Part shown: one piece after another, positions 50,199 to 59,607 of the stretch
How the letters are laid out: every line of letters begins with the position of its first letter
Numbering within the stretch: position 1 is the first letter of the stretch
Source of the DNA: Nibrella saemangeumensis
GTDB lineage: Bacteria > Bacteroidota > Bacteroidia > Cytophagales > Spirosomataceae
Direction: 5' to 3'
Length of the DNA: 64,000 nucleotides
Assembly: GCF_039541915.1 (NCBI RefSeq)
Contig: NZ_BAABHD010000083.1
Coordinates: 62,001 to 126,000 of the forward strand
Made by a program: the position numbers and the translations under genes
Notes under the pieces: model-generated
Told to the model about the DNA's origin: nothing
The model's database searches: none
What the model saw: the letters and a program-made list of their open reading frames with translations, nothing else

Positions 50199-50450
50199 AT
50201 GAAAATTGGAGAGGCCTTACAGAAAAAGCTGGCTAAGAAATACGAGCCGTCAACGATGGTATCCCTGAAATTTAATCGTTATGATGTAGCCTTAAAGACC
50301 GATGAAGAGGGAAATCCCATTCTGCTGTTCATTGGCAAAGCTGACGAAAACGGCACCATCAAAGGCGACCGCTACACCCGGCGTTTGGTCAAAGACTCAA
50401 GTGGAGCGGTGATTAAGGATCACTGGGATTATAAGGGTAAAACGCAATAG
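50199..50450 (+). CDS. Small conserved-looking protein of unknown function
   Basis: An 83-residue soluble protein with a basic helical N-terminus (MKIGEALQKKLAKKYEPST) and then an alternating beta pattern (VSLKFNRYDVALKTDEEGNPILLFIGK...). I do not recognise a family, but the balanced composition and clean start support a real gene. The stop codon TAG is provided by the left end of the 28-bp inverted repeat at 50446. It stands alone, divergent from DUF2254. Confidence 0.65.
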   Translation: MKIGEALQKKLAKKYEPSTMVSLKFNRYDVALKTDEEGNPILLFIGKADENGTIKGDRYTRRLVKDSSGAVIKDHWDYKGKTQ

Positions 50451-50532
50451 AACGCTGATGACGCGGATTGGGCAAAGACACGCAGATAAAATTTTATAAA
50501 ATCCGCCCAATCCGCGTCATCAGCGTTCTATT
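50446..50532. repeat. Perfect 28-bp inverted repeat between two convergent genes
   Basis: Arms 50446-50473 and 50505-50532 are exact complements beginning AATAGAACGCTGATGACGCG; the 31-nt loop contains its own 12-bp palindrome ATAAAATTTTAT (50486-50497). Both arms end in AATAG, and that TAG is the stop codon of the gene on each side. It is likely a small non-autonomous palindromic element and may also end transcription from both directions. Confidence 0.8.
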
Positions 50533-52591
50533 CTAACTTACCCACCAGATTCAGCATAAACGCATACTCCAGCGCAATCTCCTTCAACGCCTGAAAACGG
50601 CCGGAAGCCCCGCCGTGCCCGGCTTCCATATTGGTGTGCAGCAGCAACTGATTGTTATCGGTCTTGAGCGTACGTAGTTTCGCTACCCACTTGGCCGGTT
50701 CCCAGTACTGCACCTGCGAGTCGTGGAGACCAGTCATCACCAGCATGTTGGGGTAGGCTTTAGGCTCTACATTGTCGTAGGGCGAATACGACAGCATATA
50801 GTCGTAATACGGCTGTTGCTTCGGATTTCCCCATTCCTCAAATTCGCCCGTGGTGAGTGGAATACTTTCGTCGAGCATCGTGGTGACCACATCCACAAAG
50901 GGCACGGAGGCAATGATGCCCCGGTACAGGTCCGGGCGCAGGTTGGCCACGGCACCCATCAGCAGCCCCCCGGCGCTGCCGCCCATGGCAAACAGCTTCT
51001 CCTTAGATGTGTACTGTTTGTTTATCAGGAATTCAGAGCAGTCGATGAAGTCGGTAAAGGTGTTCTTCTTTTTAAGCATCTTGCCGTCTTCGTACCACCG
51101 GCGTCCCATCTCCTGCCCCCCGCGAATGTGAGCAATAGCAAAGATAAACCCTCTATCGAGCAGGCTCAGCCGGGTAGAACTGAAGGTAGGGTCCATGGAA
51201 ATACCGTACGAACCATAGGCATACTGCAGCAGCGGAGCTGATCCGTCTTTGGGGGTGCCCTTGCGGTACACCAGCGAGATGGGAATCTTCACGCCGTCGC
51301 GGGCGGTGGCATATACGCGCTCGGATACGTAATTCGCTGAGTTGAACCCGCCGAGCACTTCCTGCTGCTTCATCAGCGTCCGCTCCCGCGTGTCCATGTT
51401 GTAGTCGTACGTCGAGTTGGGCGTGGTCAGCGAAGAGTAGCCGAAGCGCAGTACGTTGGTGTTAAGTTCCGGATTGTAGCCGATTGCCGCCACATATGCC
51501 GGCTCGCCAAAATCGAGGTAGTGCTCGCTTGGGTCTTTCTGGTTGATGATACGCAGGTGCATCAGGCCTTCTTTGCGCTCGCCCAGTACCAGATGGTTCG
51601 TGAAGATGTCCATCTGCTGCAGGTACACGTCGTGCCGGTGCGCAATTACTTCTTTCCAGGCGTTGCGGTCGGCGGTTTGGTCTTCGGGTACCTCCATCAG
51701 CCGGAAATTTTCGGCATCCCAGTTGGTGCGGACGTAGAACGTATCACCAACATGCAGCACATCATATTCATGCCCGTGCTGGCGCGGCAGAAACGTCCGG
51801 AAAGCACCCGTTGGGTCTTTTGCTTCCAGCATCTGGTACTCGGTTGCTACCCCGTTCTGGTCGGAGACGATGTGGATGTATTTCTTCGACTTCGACCGGT
51901 AGAGGCCCATGTAGAACTGATTATCTTTTTCCTCGTACACCAGTACGTCCTGCATTGGGTCGGTGCCGAGTACATGCCGCCATACCTGATAGCCCAGCAG
52001 CGTCTGCTGATCTTTGCGGATGTAAAACAGCGTTTTGTTATCGGTGGCCCAGGCGTAGTTGCCGCCTTCCGTATCCGGAATGGCGTCCGGGTATATCTCA
52101 CCGGTTTTTAAGTTTTTAACGCGCAGGGTATACAGCCGCCGGCTAACGGTGTCTTCGCCAAATGCTATCAGTTCCTCATTATCAGAGACCTCAAGACCGC
52201 CTACATCGTAATAGGAGTGCTCTTTTGCCAGTTCGTTTTCGTCGAGCATAATCTCCTCCACGCTCTCCAGCGATCCTTGTTTCCGGCAATACAGCGGATA
52301 TTCACCTCCTTCTATGTAGCGGGTATAGTAATAGTAAGTCCCTTCTTTATAGGGTACCGACTCATCCTGCTGTTTGATTCGGGTTTTCATTTCCTCAAAC
52401 AACTTCTCCCGAAGGGTTTTAACCGGGGCCAGTACCTGTTCGAGGTACTCGTTTTCGGCGTTTAGGTACTTGACGACCTCGGGGTTGTCGCGGTCGTTCA
52501 ACCAGTAGTAGTTGTCAGTTCGGGTGTGGCTGTGAATGGTTAACTCGTTAGGTTTTTTGGGGGCAATGGGCGGTGTCTGTGCTCGTGTCAT
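50528..52591 (-). CDS. Oligopeptidase B-like S9A serine peptidase
   Basis: A cytoplasmic or periplasmic peptidase of 687 residues cutting short peptides, usually after Arg or Lys. The N-terminal 400 residues form the propeller that limits substrate size. The catalytic domain shows the nucleophile GGSAGGLLMGAVAN, the aspartate in MTGLHDSQVQYWEPAKW and the histidine in EAGHGGASGRF. The acidic DESIPLTTGEFEEWGNP segment is typical of oligopeptidase B specificity. No signal peptide is evident. The stop codon comes from the inverted repeat described at 50446. Confidence 0.92.
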   Translation of the reverse strand: MTRAQTPPIAPKKPNELTIHSHTRTDNYYWLNDRDNPEVVKYLNAENEYLEQVLAPVKTLREKLFEEMKTRIKQQDESVPYKEGTYYYYTRYIEGGEYPLYCRKQGSLESVEEIMLDENELAKEHSYYDVGGLEVSDNEELIAFGEDTVSRRLYTLRVKNLKTGEIYPDAIPDTEGGNYAWATDNKTLFYIRKDQQTLLGYQVWRHVLGTDPMQDVLVYEEKDNQFYMGLYRSKSKKYIHIVSDQNGVATEYQMLEAKDPTGAFRTFLPRQHGHEYDVLHVGDTFYVRTNWDAENFRLMEVPEDQTADRNAWKEVIAHRHDVYLQQMDIFTNHLVLGERKEGLMHLRIINQKDPSEHYLDFGEPAYVAAIGYNPELNTNVLRFGYSSLTTPNSTYDYNMDTRERTLMKQQEVLGGFNSANYVSERVYATARDGVKIPISLVYRKGTPKDGSAPLLQYAYGSYGISMDPTFSSTRLSLLDRGFIFAIAHIRGGQEMGRRWYEDGKMLKKKNTFTDFIDCSEFLINKQYTSKEKLFAMGGSAGGLLMGAVANLRPDLYRGIIASVPFVDVVTTMLDESIPLTTGEFEEWGNPKQQPYYDYMLSYSPYDNVEPKAYPNMLVMTGLHDSQVQYWEPAKWVAKLRTLKTDNNQLLLHTNMEAGHGGASGRFQALKEIALEYAFMLNLVGKLE

Positions 52592-52812
52592 GCTGTAAAT
52601 AGTCAGCGTGGTGATGAAGGTAAAACCAATATTTTTCCTGATTCGTTGACGAAGGTAACACTTTGAAGAGTGGCCTGTGGCCCGGCAGGTGTAATATCAG
52701 ACAAGGTAGCACCAAATAATTTCTTCCTGCGGAGTAAACGGTTCCGGGTAAAAAGGAGTCTATATAGCAGCACCTAATAATTCCATCTTTTTCGTACTTT
52801 TAGAAAAAATTG

Positions 52813-54318
52813 ATGAGTTCCGCATCATCTATGATCAAACGAGTTTACGTTGTCCTGCTTTCTGTCAGCGCTTTATCCTTAACGGCCTTTTACCCGGAAG
52901 ATAGTAAAGTAGCCAGGCCTTCGCTGGAGAAAACCTTCGCCCGTATCAATAAGGAGGTCATGGAAAACAGCCGGGCGTATGAAACGCTGGAGGATGCCTC
53001 GGCTACCATCGGGCACCGTCTGACCGGCAGCACCAACGGTAACAAGGCCGAAGTATATACCCACGACCTGCTGAAATCCTATGGCTTTAAGGAGGTTCAG
53101 TACGAACCTTTTGAAGTAGAATCCTGGATGCGCGGGACGGTGGCGCTGTCTGTAGTACCCCGTAAAAGTGATAACTTCCGGGATGTGCCGGTGGTAACGC
53201 TGGCGCATTCGCCCGTTGATGCCCACGTTTCCGGCGAAATTGTTGATGTGGGGAATGGCCTGGAAGGAGATTTTGCGGCTATAAAGGAAAAATTAAAGGG
53301 GAAGGTGGCCCTGGTGAACATTGGCCTGGCAGCTCCTACTAAAGGTGCCCGCAACCTGCATCGTTCCGAAAAAGCGGCCCTGGCTATTCAGCACGGTGCC
53401 ATTGGTGTGATTATGGTCAATCTGGTGCCAGGTGAGGTATTGCTGACGGGTACTGCTTCGGTAACGGGTAAACTGATTCCGATTCCTTCGGTTTGCATAT
53501 CGCTGGAGAGTGGCCAGGAGGTGCGGAAGTGGATGAGCGAGGAGAAGAACCTGCACGCCGTCATCGACATGACCAATTCCAGTCGGAAGATCCGCGCCCG
53601 CAACGTGGTGGCTACGCTGAAAGGCTCCAAATACCCCGAGGAAAAAATCGTGATCGGCGGTCACCTCGACTCCTGGGACCTGGCCACCGGTGCTATCGAT
53701 AACGGTATTGGTTCCTTTTCGGTACTGGATATCGCCCGTACGTTTAAGGCCCTGAAGCTCAAGCCTAAACGCACTATTGAGTTTGTGATGTTCATGGGGG
53801 AGGAGCAGGGCCTGCTGGGCTCGCGAAGTATGGTGGAGAACCTGAAGGGCAAGGGGACGCTGGATAATGTTCGGTACATCATGAACCTTGACATGACCAA
53901 CAATCCTAATGGTATAAATGCCTTTGGTCGGGAGGCCATGGTGCCGTTTTTCCGGACTATTGGAGAAACCATCCGGCAGATTGAGCCGGCGTTTGCCAAT
54001 AATATGGCCAATCAGGCGGGTCTGCACAGCGACCATCAGCCATTTATGATTGAAGGCATACCGGTGGTGGGTATGAATGGTAACCTGCCGAAAGAGGTGC
54101 TGGACTGCTACCACGCCAACTGCGACAAAATGAATCTGGTCAATAAAGAGCAGTTGAAGAATACCGTTCGTTACTCGGCTATGGTCCTCTACGCTCTGGC
54201 CGATGCCGACGACATTCCGGCTAAGCGGCTGGACGACGGCAAAACCCGCGATTTTCTGGTAACCCAGGGACTGCGTACGCCGTTGCAGATTGCCAACGAG
54301 TGGCGCTGGAAAGAGTAA
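52813..54318 (+). CDS. Exported M28-family zinc aminopeptidase
   Basis: A secreted metallopeptidase of about 501 residues. A signal peptide (MIKRVYVVLLSVSALSLTA from the ATG at 52831) is followed by a PA-domain insert and the M28 catalytic domain. Zinc ligands are visible in VIGGHLDSWDLATGAIDNG, in FMGEEQGLLGSR with the catalytic glutamate pair, in NLDMTNNPNG, and in LHSDHQPFMIEGIPVVG. The choice between ATG 52813 and 52831 is open; a possible -7 just upstream favours the shorter form. The 221-bp gap before it shows no other feature. Confidence 0.9.
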   Translation: MSSASSMIKRVYVVLLSVSALSLTAFYPEDSKVARPSLEKTFARINKEVMENSRAYETLEDASATIGHRLTGSTNGNKAEVYTHDLLKSYGFKEVQYEPFEVESWMRGTVALSVVPRKSDNFRDVPVVTLAHSPVDAHVSGEIVDVGNGLEGDFAAIKEKLKGKVALVNIGLAAPTKGARNLHRSEKAALAIQHGAIGVIMVNLVPGEVLLTGTASVTGKLIPIPSVCISLESGQEVRKWMSEEKNLHAVIDMTNSSRKIRARNVVATLKGSKYPEEKIVIGGHLDSWDLATGAIDNGIGSFSVLDIARTFKALKLKPKRTIEFVMFMGEEQGLLGSRSMVENLKGKGTLDNVRYIMNLDMTNNPNGINAFGREAMVPFFRTIGETIRQIEPAFANNMANQAGLHSDHQPFMIEGIPVVGMNGNLPKEVLDCYHANCDKMNLVNKEQLKNTVRYSAMVLYALADADDIPAKRLDDGKTRDFLVTQGLRTPLQIANEWRWKE

Positions 54319-54432
54319 TGAAAATCTGGATGTGCTTTTTGCTGCCCCGGCCATTTTAAGCCGGGGTTAATTTTTAGTTGCCGTTTCCATCATATTTTTG
54401 GCCCTTCTTAGGAATACCATATCTCAAACTAT

Positions 54433-55974
54433 ATGTTCGCCAAAACCTTCGGCAGCGCTGTCTACGGCGTTAATGCAACCATCATTACCATTGAAGTAAC
54501 GGTAGGTCAGGGACTGCACTTCTTTATGGTGGGGCTGGCCGACAGCGCCGTTAAGGAAAGCCAGCAGCGGGTCGAAGCGTCGCTGAAGTATTTTGACTAC
54601 CGCATGCCTAGGCAGAAAGTGGTCGTCAACCTGGCTCCGGCCGACATTCGGAAAGAAGGGTCGGCGTATGACCTGCCGATAGCCCTTGGTGTGCTGCAGT
54701 CATCGGAGCAGTTGACGCCCCAGCGTAACCTGGAGGAGTACGTCATCATGGGTGAACTCTCGCTCGACGGGCGGCTACGGCCCATCAAAGGCGTTCTGCC
54801 CATTGCTATTGAAGCCCGGAAGCAGGGATTCAAAGGATTTGTGCTGCCGCTCGAAAATGCGCAGGAAGCGGCTATTGTCAATAACCTCGACGTGATTGGG
54901 GTCGAGACCATCATGGATGCGGTCGAGTTTTTTGAAGGCAAGAAAGACATACAGCCACTGACGACCGATACCCGTGAGTTGTTCTTCAATAGCCAGAACG
55001 CCTATGATGCTGACTTTGCGCACGTACAGGGGCAGGAAAACATCAAGCGGGCGCTGGAAATTGCCGCAGCTGGTGGCCACAATGTAATTATGATTGGCCC
55101 GCCCGGTGCGGGTAAGACCATGCTGGCGAAGCGGCTACCGTCCATTCTGCCGCCAATGACGCTGCACGAAGCGCTTGAAACAACCAAGATTCATTCGGTT
55201 GCCGGTAAACTGGGCAGCCGGGCAACCCTTGTTTCAACGCGGCCCTTCCGGTCGCCCCACCATACGATCAGTGACGCTGCCCTGGTAGGCGGAGGCAGCT
55301 TTCCGCAGCCGGGCGAAATCTCCCTGTCGCACAACGGCGTTCTGTTTCTGGATGAACTACCGGAGTTTAAGCGCACGGCACTGGAAGTGATGCGCCAGCC
55401 TCTGGAAGAGCGGAAGGTCAGCATTTCCCGCGCCAAATGGGCGGTTGAGTTTCCGGCTAACTTTATGCTGATCGCCAGCATGAACCCCTGCCCCTGTGGC
55501 TACTACAACCATCCCGAAAAAGAGTGCGTTTGTGGGCCCGGTGTGGTGCAGCGTTACCTCAACAAAATCAGCGGCCCCCTGCTTGACCGGATCGATCTGC
55601 ACGTAGAAGTAACGCCCGTTTCCTTCGACCAGATGACCGCCAACCGCCCCGCCGAAAAAAGCGAGCAAATTCGGGAGCGCGTGATCCGGGCGAGAGACAT
55701 ACAAACCAAGCGGTTTGAAGGGGGGCAGGGTATCTATTCCAACGCCATGATGCCGTCGCAAATGGTGAAAGAAGTATGTATTATCAATGATGCCGGCCGT
55801 ATTCTGTTGAAAACGGCTATGGAGCGTCTTGGCCTGTCTGCCCGTGCGTATGACCGCATCCTGAAAGTCTCCCGCACCATCGCCGACCTCGCCGGCATCG
55901 ACGACATTAAGATTGAGCACCTCGCCGAAGCGATCCAATACCGGAGTCTGGACCGGGAGAACTGGGCTGGATAG
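54433..55974 (+). CDS. YifB/ComM-type Mg-chelatase-like AAA+ ATPase
   Basis: A 513-residue AAA+ protein. The N-terminal domain has the Lon-like fold (FFMVGLADSAVKESQQRVEASL, PADIRKEGSAYDLPIALG), then the Walker A MIGPPGAGKTMLAKRLP, the Walker B LFLDELPEF and a Mg-chelatase-type tail (MNPCPCGYYNHPEKECVC with a cysteine cluster). In other bacteria ComM helps branch migration in natural transformation. No competence gene adjoins it here. Confidence 0.93.
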   Translation: MFAKTFGSAVYGVNATIITIEVTVGQGLHFFMVGLADSAVKESQQRVEASLKYFDYRMPRQKVVVNLAPADIRKEGSAYDLPIALGVLQSSEQLTPQRNLEEYVIMGELSLDGRLRPIKGVLPIAIEARKQGFKGFVLPLENAQEAAIVNNLDVIGVETIMDAVEFFEGKKDIQPLTTDTRELFFNSQNAYDADFAHVQGQENIKRALEIAAAGGHNVIMIGPPGAGKTMLAKRLPSILPPMTLHEALETTKIHSVAGKLGSRATLVSTRPFRSPHHTISDAALVGGGSFPQPGEISLSHNGVLFLDELPEFKRTALEVMRQPLEERKVSISRAKWAVEFPANFMLIASMNPCPCGYYNHPEKECVCGPGVVQRYLNKISGPLLDRIDLHVEVTPVSFDQMTANRPAEKSEQIRERVIRARDIQTKRFEGGQGIYSNAMMPSQMVKEVCIINDAGRILLKTAMERLGLSARAYDRILKVSRTIADLAGIDDIKIEHLAEAIQYRSLDRENWAG

Positions 55975-56119
55975 GTCTTGTGGGTCGTGTGCAGCAGGCA
56001 ACAAAGAAACATACTGCGCTGAGCCTTGCAGATTATAATTTCTAACCAGGATAAAACTATTCCCGCTGGTGGACGTTCGTTGATTAAAGTATTTATATAT
56101 CACCGTTCGTTACAACCGG

Positions 56120-57163
56120 ATGCAACTGAAAGTTACGCCCGACAACCCACTGGAGTGGATTGGGCTGCTCATGAATATGGTGCCGATGCCCCTGCTGCAC
56201 GCCCAGATCTTCCCCGTTATCTCTAAAGCTGTGCTGGAGGCCGCCGATGCCGGCGTGTTTGATGCCGTGATGCAGGGGGCCGCTACCGTTGACGCCATTG
56301 CCGAAACCTGTAAGCTGAATCGGAAGGCAACCACCGAACTGATGGGCTTGCTGACGGCGCTGGGCTACTTTGCCTACCGGAATGAACAATTTGCTCCTAC
56401 TAAGATGACCCGCCGGTGGATGCGTCAGGATGACCCGGAATCGGTACACGGCATGATGGTGTTCAACAACCGGGTGGTGTGGCCCTGGCTGGAGCGGATG
56501 GGGGAGTACCTGCGTACCGGCGAGGGGATACAATATCATGACTCATTGACGCCGGAGCAGTGGGGGTACTACCAGCGGGCCATGCTGGCCGCTACCGGCA
56601 CCGAGGCCAAAGAGTTTGGCCGTCGGGCTCCCGTTCCCAAAGGCGCTACCCATATGCTGGATGTAGGGGGTGCGCACGGCCAGCATTCGGTAGCCTTGTG
56701 CAAACGAAATCCTGGGCTTCAATCCATAATCCTTGATTTGCCCGGTGCCGTAGAACAATCGGCTCCCATACTGGCACAATCTGGCATGGGTGACCGGGTT
56801 CAGCATCAAGTCGGTAATGCGCTAACCGACGAATTTGGCGAACAGGCATACGATATTATTTTGATGTCAAGCCTGGCCCATCACCTGACTGCCGAGCAGA
56901 ATCAATTGGTTGCTGAAAAGGCCGCCCGTGCGCTGCGACCTGATGGCTTCTTTATTATTAACGAATTTATCCGGCCCGAAATCGGCAGCCGCCCCGACCT
57001 GGTCGGCAGCAGCACCGATCTTTACTTTGGTCTGAGCAGCACCGCCGGCAACTGGACCATCGACGAAATCAGTACCTGGCAGGAGGACGCCGGCCTGGAG
57101 TCTTACAAAGTGGTCAATTACATGAGTATCCCCGGCCGGGCCATGGTGGTAGCGAGAAAGTGA
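56120..57163 (+). CDS. SAM-dependent O-methyltransferase-like protein
   Basis: A two-domain methyltransferase of 347 residues in the plant-type/hydroxyneurosporene O-methyltransferase group. The N-terminal 100 residues are a winged-helix dimerisation domain (ISKAVLEAADAGVFDAVMQGA, LNRKATTELMGLLTALGYF). The Rossmann domain has LDVGGAHGQHSVALCKRNP, IILDLPGAVEQS, and DIILMSSLAHHLTAEQNQ with the histidine pair that often deprotonates substrate. The substrate is unknown; carotenoids or quinones are possible. Confidence 0.8.
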   Translation: MQLKVTPDNPLEWIGLLMNMVPMPLLHAQIFPVISKAVLEAADAGVFDAVMQGAATVDAIAETCKLNRKATTELMGLLTALGYFAYRNEQFAPTKMTRRWMRQDDPESVHGMMVFNNRVVWPWLERMGEYLRTGEGIQYHDSLTPEQWGYYQRAMLAATGTEAKEFGRRAPVPKGATHMLDVGGAHGQHSVALCKRNPGLQSIILDLPGAVEQSAPILAQSGMGDRVQHQVGNALTDEFGEQAYDIILMSSLAHHLTAEQNQLVAEKAARALRPDGFFIINEFIRPEIGSRPDLVGSSTDLYFGLSSTAGNWTIDEISTWQEDAGLESYKVVNYMSIPGRAMVVARK

Positions 57164-57176
57164 TGTCTAGCTGACA

Positions 57177-57752
57177 TTAGCCAATTACCTGTTTTTCAAT
57201 CAGCAGAATAAACAGGTGAATCACTTTAATGTGTATCTCCTGAATCCGGTCGGCGTAGCCAACGTGAGAGACGCGGATTTCTACGTCGGCACTACCCGCC
57301 AGTTTACCGCCGTCTTTGCCAGTCAGCAGCACTACCTTCATGCTTTTCTGGCGGGCAGCCTCTACCGCACGAATGATATTACCGGAGTTACCACTGGTGC
57401 TGATACCCAACAGCACATCGCCCTCATTACCCAGCCCTTCAATAAATCGCGAGAACACAAACTCGTAGCCGTAGTCGTTACCGACGCAGGACAAATGGCT
57501 GGGGTCAGAAACAGCAATGGCGGCCAGTGACCGGCGGTTCTCGCGGTAGCGGCCCGATAGCTCTTCGGCAAAGTGCATGGCATCGCAGTGCGAGCCACCA
57601 TTGCCGCAGGATATAATCTTCCGGCCGTTCAGAAGAGCCTCGGCCATCAGCTGCGCTGCCGCTTCAATAGCCGCAAGATTTTCTGTATTTTTAATGAAGG
57701 TGTCTAAGACAGACTGAGCTTCTGTGAGCTCCTGAAGAATTATAGAATGCAT
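57177..57752 (-). CDS. gmhA: GmhA-type sedoheptulose-7-phosphate isomerase
   Basis: A SIS-domain isomerase of 191 residues predicted to make D-glycero-D-manno-heptose-7-phosphate, the first step towards the LPS heptose. It shows ISCGNGGSHCDAMHFAEEL, GRYRENRRSLAAIAVSD, GISTSGNSGNIIRAVE and the C-terminal IQEIHIKVIHLFI. The ATG at 57752 leaves 8 bp to the end of the upstream outer-membrane gene. The pair is probably one transcript. Other SIS sugar isomerases are the main alternative. Confidence 0.85.
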   Translation of the reverse strand: MHSIILQELTEAQSVLDTFIKNTENLAAIEAAAQLMAEALLNGRKIISCGNGGSHCDAMHFAEELSGRYRENRRSLAAIAVSDPSHLSCVGNDYGYEFVFSRFIEGLGNEGDVLLGISTSGNSGNIIRAVEAARQKSMKVVLLTGKDGGKLAGSADVEIRVSHVGYADRIQEIHIKVIHLFILLIEKQVIG

Positions 57753-57760
57753 TTTATTCG

Positions 57761-59470
57761 TTAAAAAGTCCACCCCCGGTAGGGCAGGTTCCAGCGCAGG
57801 GCAACGCTGCCCTGTTGGGTAGTATAAGCCAGGGGGGTATATTGGCTGTCCTGAAAACGGAAAAGGTAGCGGCCTTCCAGAAAGACATTGTGTTTGAACA
57901 TATACGATAACCGCAGGTCGGCATACGTAACCGCCGTCTGCCGGCCCTGCCCGATATAATTACCATCGTTTCGGACTCGCGTCTCATAATTCTTGGTAAT
58001 ATCACCCCCATAGTTACGGTATGGCTGGTCGGTACCGTACATCATGATTCCAAAGGTGCCAACACCGTTGAACTGGCGGTGCTGATAGCGGACAATACCC
58101 AGGCCTTCGACAAAATTGGCGCCCAGCGGGTGAGCCAGTGGCTGGCTGTAATGAACATAGTTCGTCTGGCCGGATTTATGGGAGTAGGTATACGGCCTGG
58201 CCAGGTTCATTTCAGCCTGCAGGTCCAGGTTCGGCACACCAAGTGCATCAATGTATTTTACCCCGGCCTGAGCCGCAAATTTATTGGTCCAGGAGCCCCG
58301 GCCGGCGCTCAATTCGCTAATCAAAAATTCATCGATCAGGAACTGGCTGTAGACTAAAAAGTGCCGCCGGAAATTGGCTTTGAAATCAATACCGATCATA
58401 GCGTTATCGGCACTGCCCCGGAAAGACTCGACGTAGCGGTAGAAGATAATAGGATTCAAATAATTAATATCAAACCGGTCCCGGCTGAATACCTCCGCTT
58501 CAAACAAACCCAGATTGATATTATCGCCCAGGTTCATGCTCAGGTGGTGAATTGAGGTGAATTTCTGAGTTATAGGATCATTTTGACTGGTGCGTCGGAC
58601 ACTGGTATTCTGGAGTTCAGAAAATAGGTTGGTGTACTGAAAACGACCAAACGTTGTGGTCAGTTTCATAAACAGGTAGGGAGCACTGTTGTCCGACAAG
58701 AACAGGGAGCGGTAGCCATTTCCGATAAAATTACGGTCGTGCCCAAACTGAAAATTGATGATTTTCAGAATGTTAAAGGTGATGTAGCCACGGGCCGACA
58801 GAAAATCGGCCCCAGTCTGGCGGTATTGTTTGGCAAACCCTTCGCCCGGTGCAAACCCACCATCCGGAATGCCATATAGTTGGCCATATTCCTGAATATA
58901 GCGGGGAAAAACGGCCTGGTTATCAGAGAAGAACGAGTAAAATCCCAGCCTTTTGGCAATGCTGCCCCTGACTTCTACCCCCCTGGTGTTGACAAACAGC
59001 CGATTGTTATTATTGCTCTCAGTGCCGGTGCTGTAATAAAAAACAGGGTTCACGTGCAGGTCGAAGTCGGGAGTCTGTACACTGTAGAAATCCGCTTTCT
59101 TCTGGTAAAAGGTACCCAGGAAAGGCCGTTGGCTATCGCCGGGAAATACCCTGGTAATGGTATTTCGATTGGCCGAGTCTTTATCCGTCACCCATTCCCA
59201 GCTATCGTCGCGCAGGTAACGGAGGTTAAAAAAATCAGTCCGAGACAAGGGGTAACGCAAATTTGCTTCTACGCTGTCGGTAAGCCGGACAATACCCTGC
59301 CGGTTATAAGGCTTCATGGAGCTGTGAAAGCCTTCGGCCCAGCGCCCCTGCCGTATTTCCATCCGATCTACCCAATGGTAATAATCCGGGTTCAGCGGGA
59401 CAAAAGGACTTTGCGCCTGGGCGGCAATGGAGAGTAAAAGAAGAAGAGAATGGTAAACGTTGTACTTCAT
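57761..59470 (-). CDS. Outer-membrane protein of the Wzi/RemB type
   Basis: A predicted outer-membrane beta-barrel of 569 residues with a signal peptide (YNVYHSLLLLLSIAAQAQ) and alternating beta strands ending in an aromatic-terminated strand (LRWNLPYRGWTF). Segments such as INFQFGHDRNFIGNGYRSLFLSDN and YVHYSQPLAHPLGANF resemble capsule assembly Wzi proteins and the RemB surface/gliding protein of Flavobacterium. It could attach or export surface polysaccharide. Its companion gmhA, an LPS sugar gene, fits an envelope role; whether it takes part in gliding is not shown. Confidence 0.65.
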   Translation of the reverse strand: MKYNVYHSLLLLLSIAAQAQSPFVPLNPDYYHWVDRMEIRQGRWAEGFHSSMKPYNRQGIVRLTDSVEANLRYPLSRTDFFNLRYLRDDSWEWVTDKDSANRNTITRVFPGDSQRPFLGTFYQKKADFYSVQTPDFDLHVNPVFYYSTGTESNNNNRLFVNTRGVEVRGSIAKRLGFYSFFSDNQAVFPRYIQEYGQLYGIPDGGFAPGEGFAKQYRQTGADFLSARGYITFNILKIINFQFGHDRNFIGNGYRSLFLSDNSAPYLFMKLTTTFGRFQYTNLFSELQNTSVRRTSQNDPITQKFTSIHHLSMNLGDNINLGLFEAEVFSRDRFDINYLNPIIFYRYVESFRGSADNAMIGIDFKANFRRHFLVYSQFLIDEFLISELSAGRGSWTNKFAAQAGVKYIDALGVPNLDLQAEMNLARPYTYSHKSGQTNYVHYSQPLAHPLGANFVEGLGIVRYQHRQFNGVGTFGIMMYGTDQPYRNYGGDITKNYETRVRNDGNYIGQGRQTAVTYADLRLSYMFKHNVFLEGRYLFRFQDSQYTPLAYTTQQGSVALRWNLPYRGWTF

Positions 59471-59607
59471 ACAAATTTTGGCGAGTTCATAGGACAGAAA
59501 GCAGACCGGCCAGGTGAATTCGAGTACAAAATAGGTAAACCGTTTGGATAAACGCTAGGGTACCGGCTAAATTACACCGAATCTTCAGTTGTAACCGATC
59601 GCCGGAT

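Noticed and set aside
53293..54354. Long minus-strand open frame (about 350 codons) opposite the M28 peptidase
   Set aside because: The plus strand encodes a clear metallopeptidase with all zinc motifs; the reverse frame is rich in H, R and Q without any domain, as expected for an antisense shadow.
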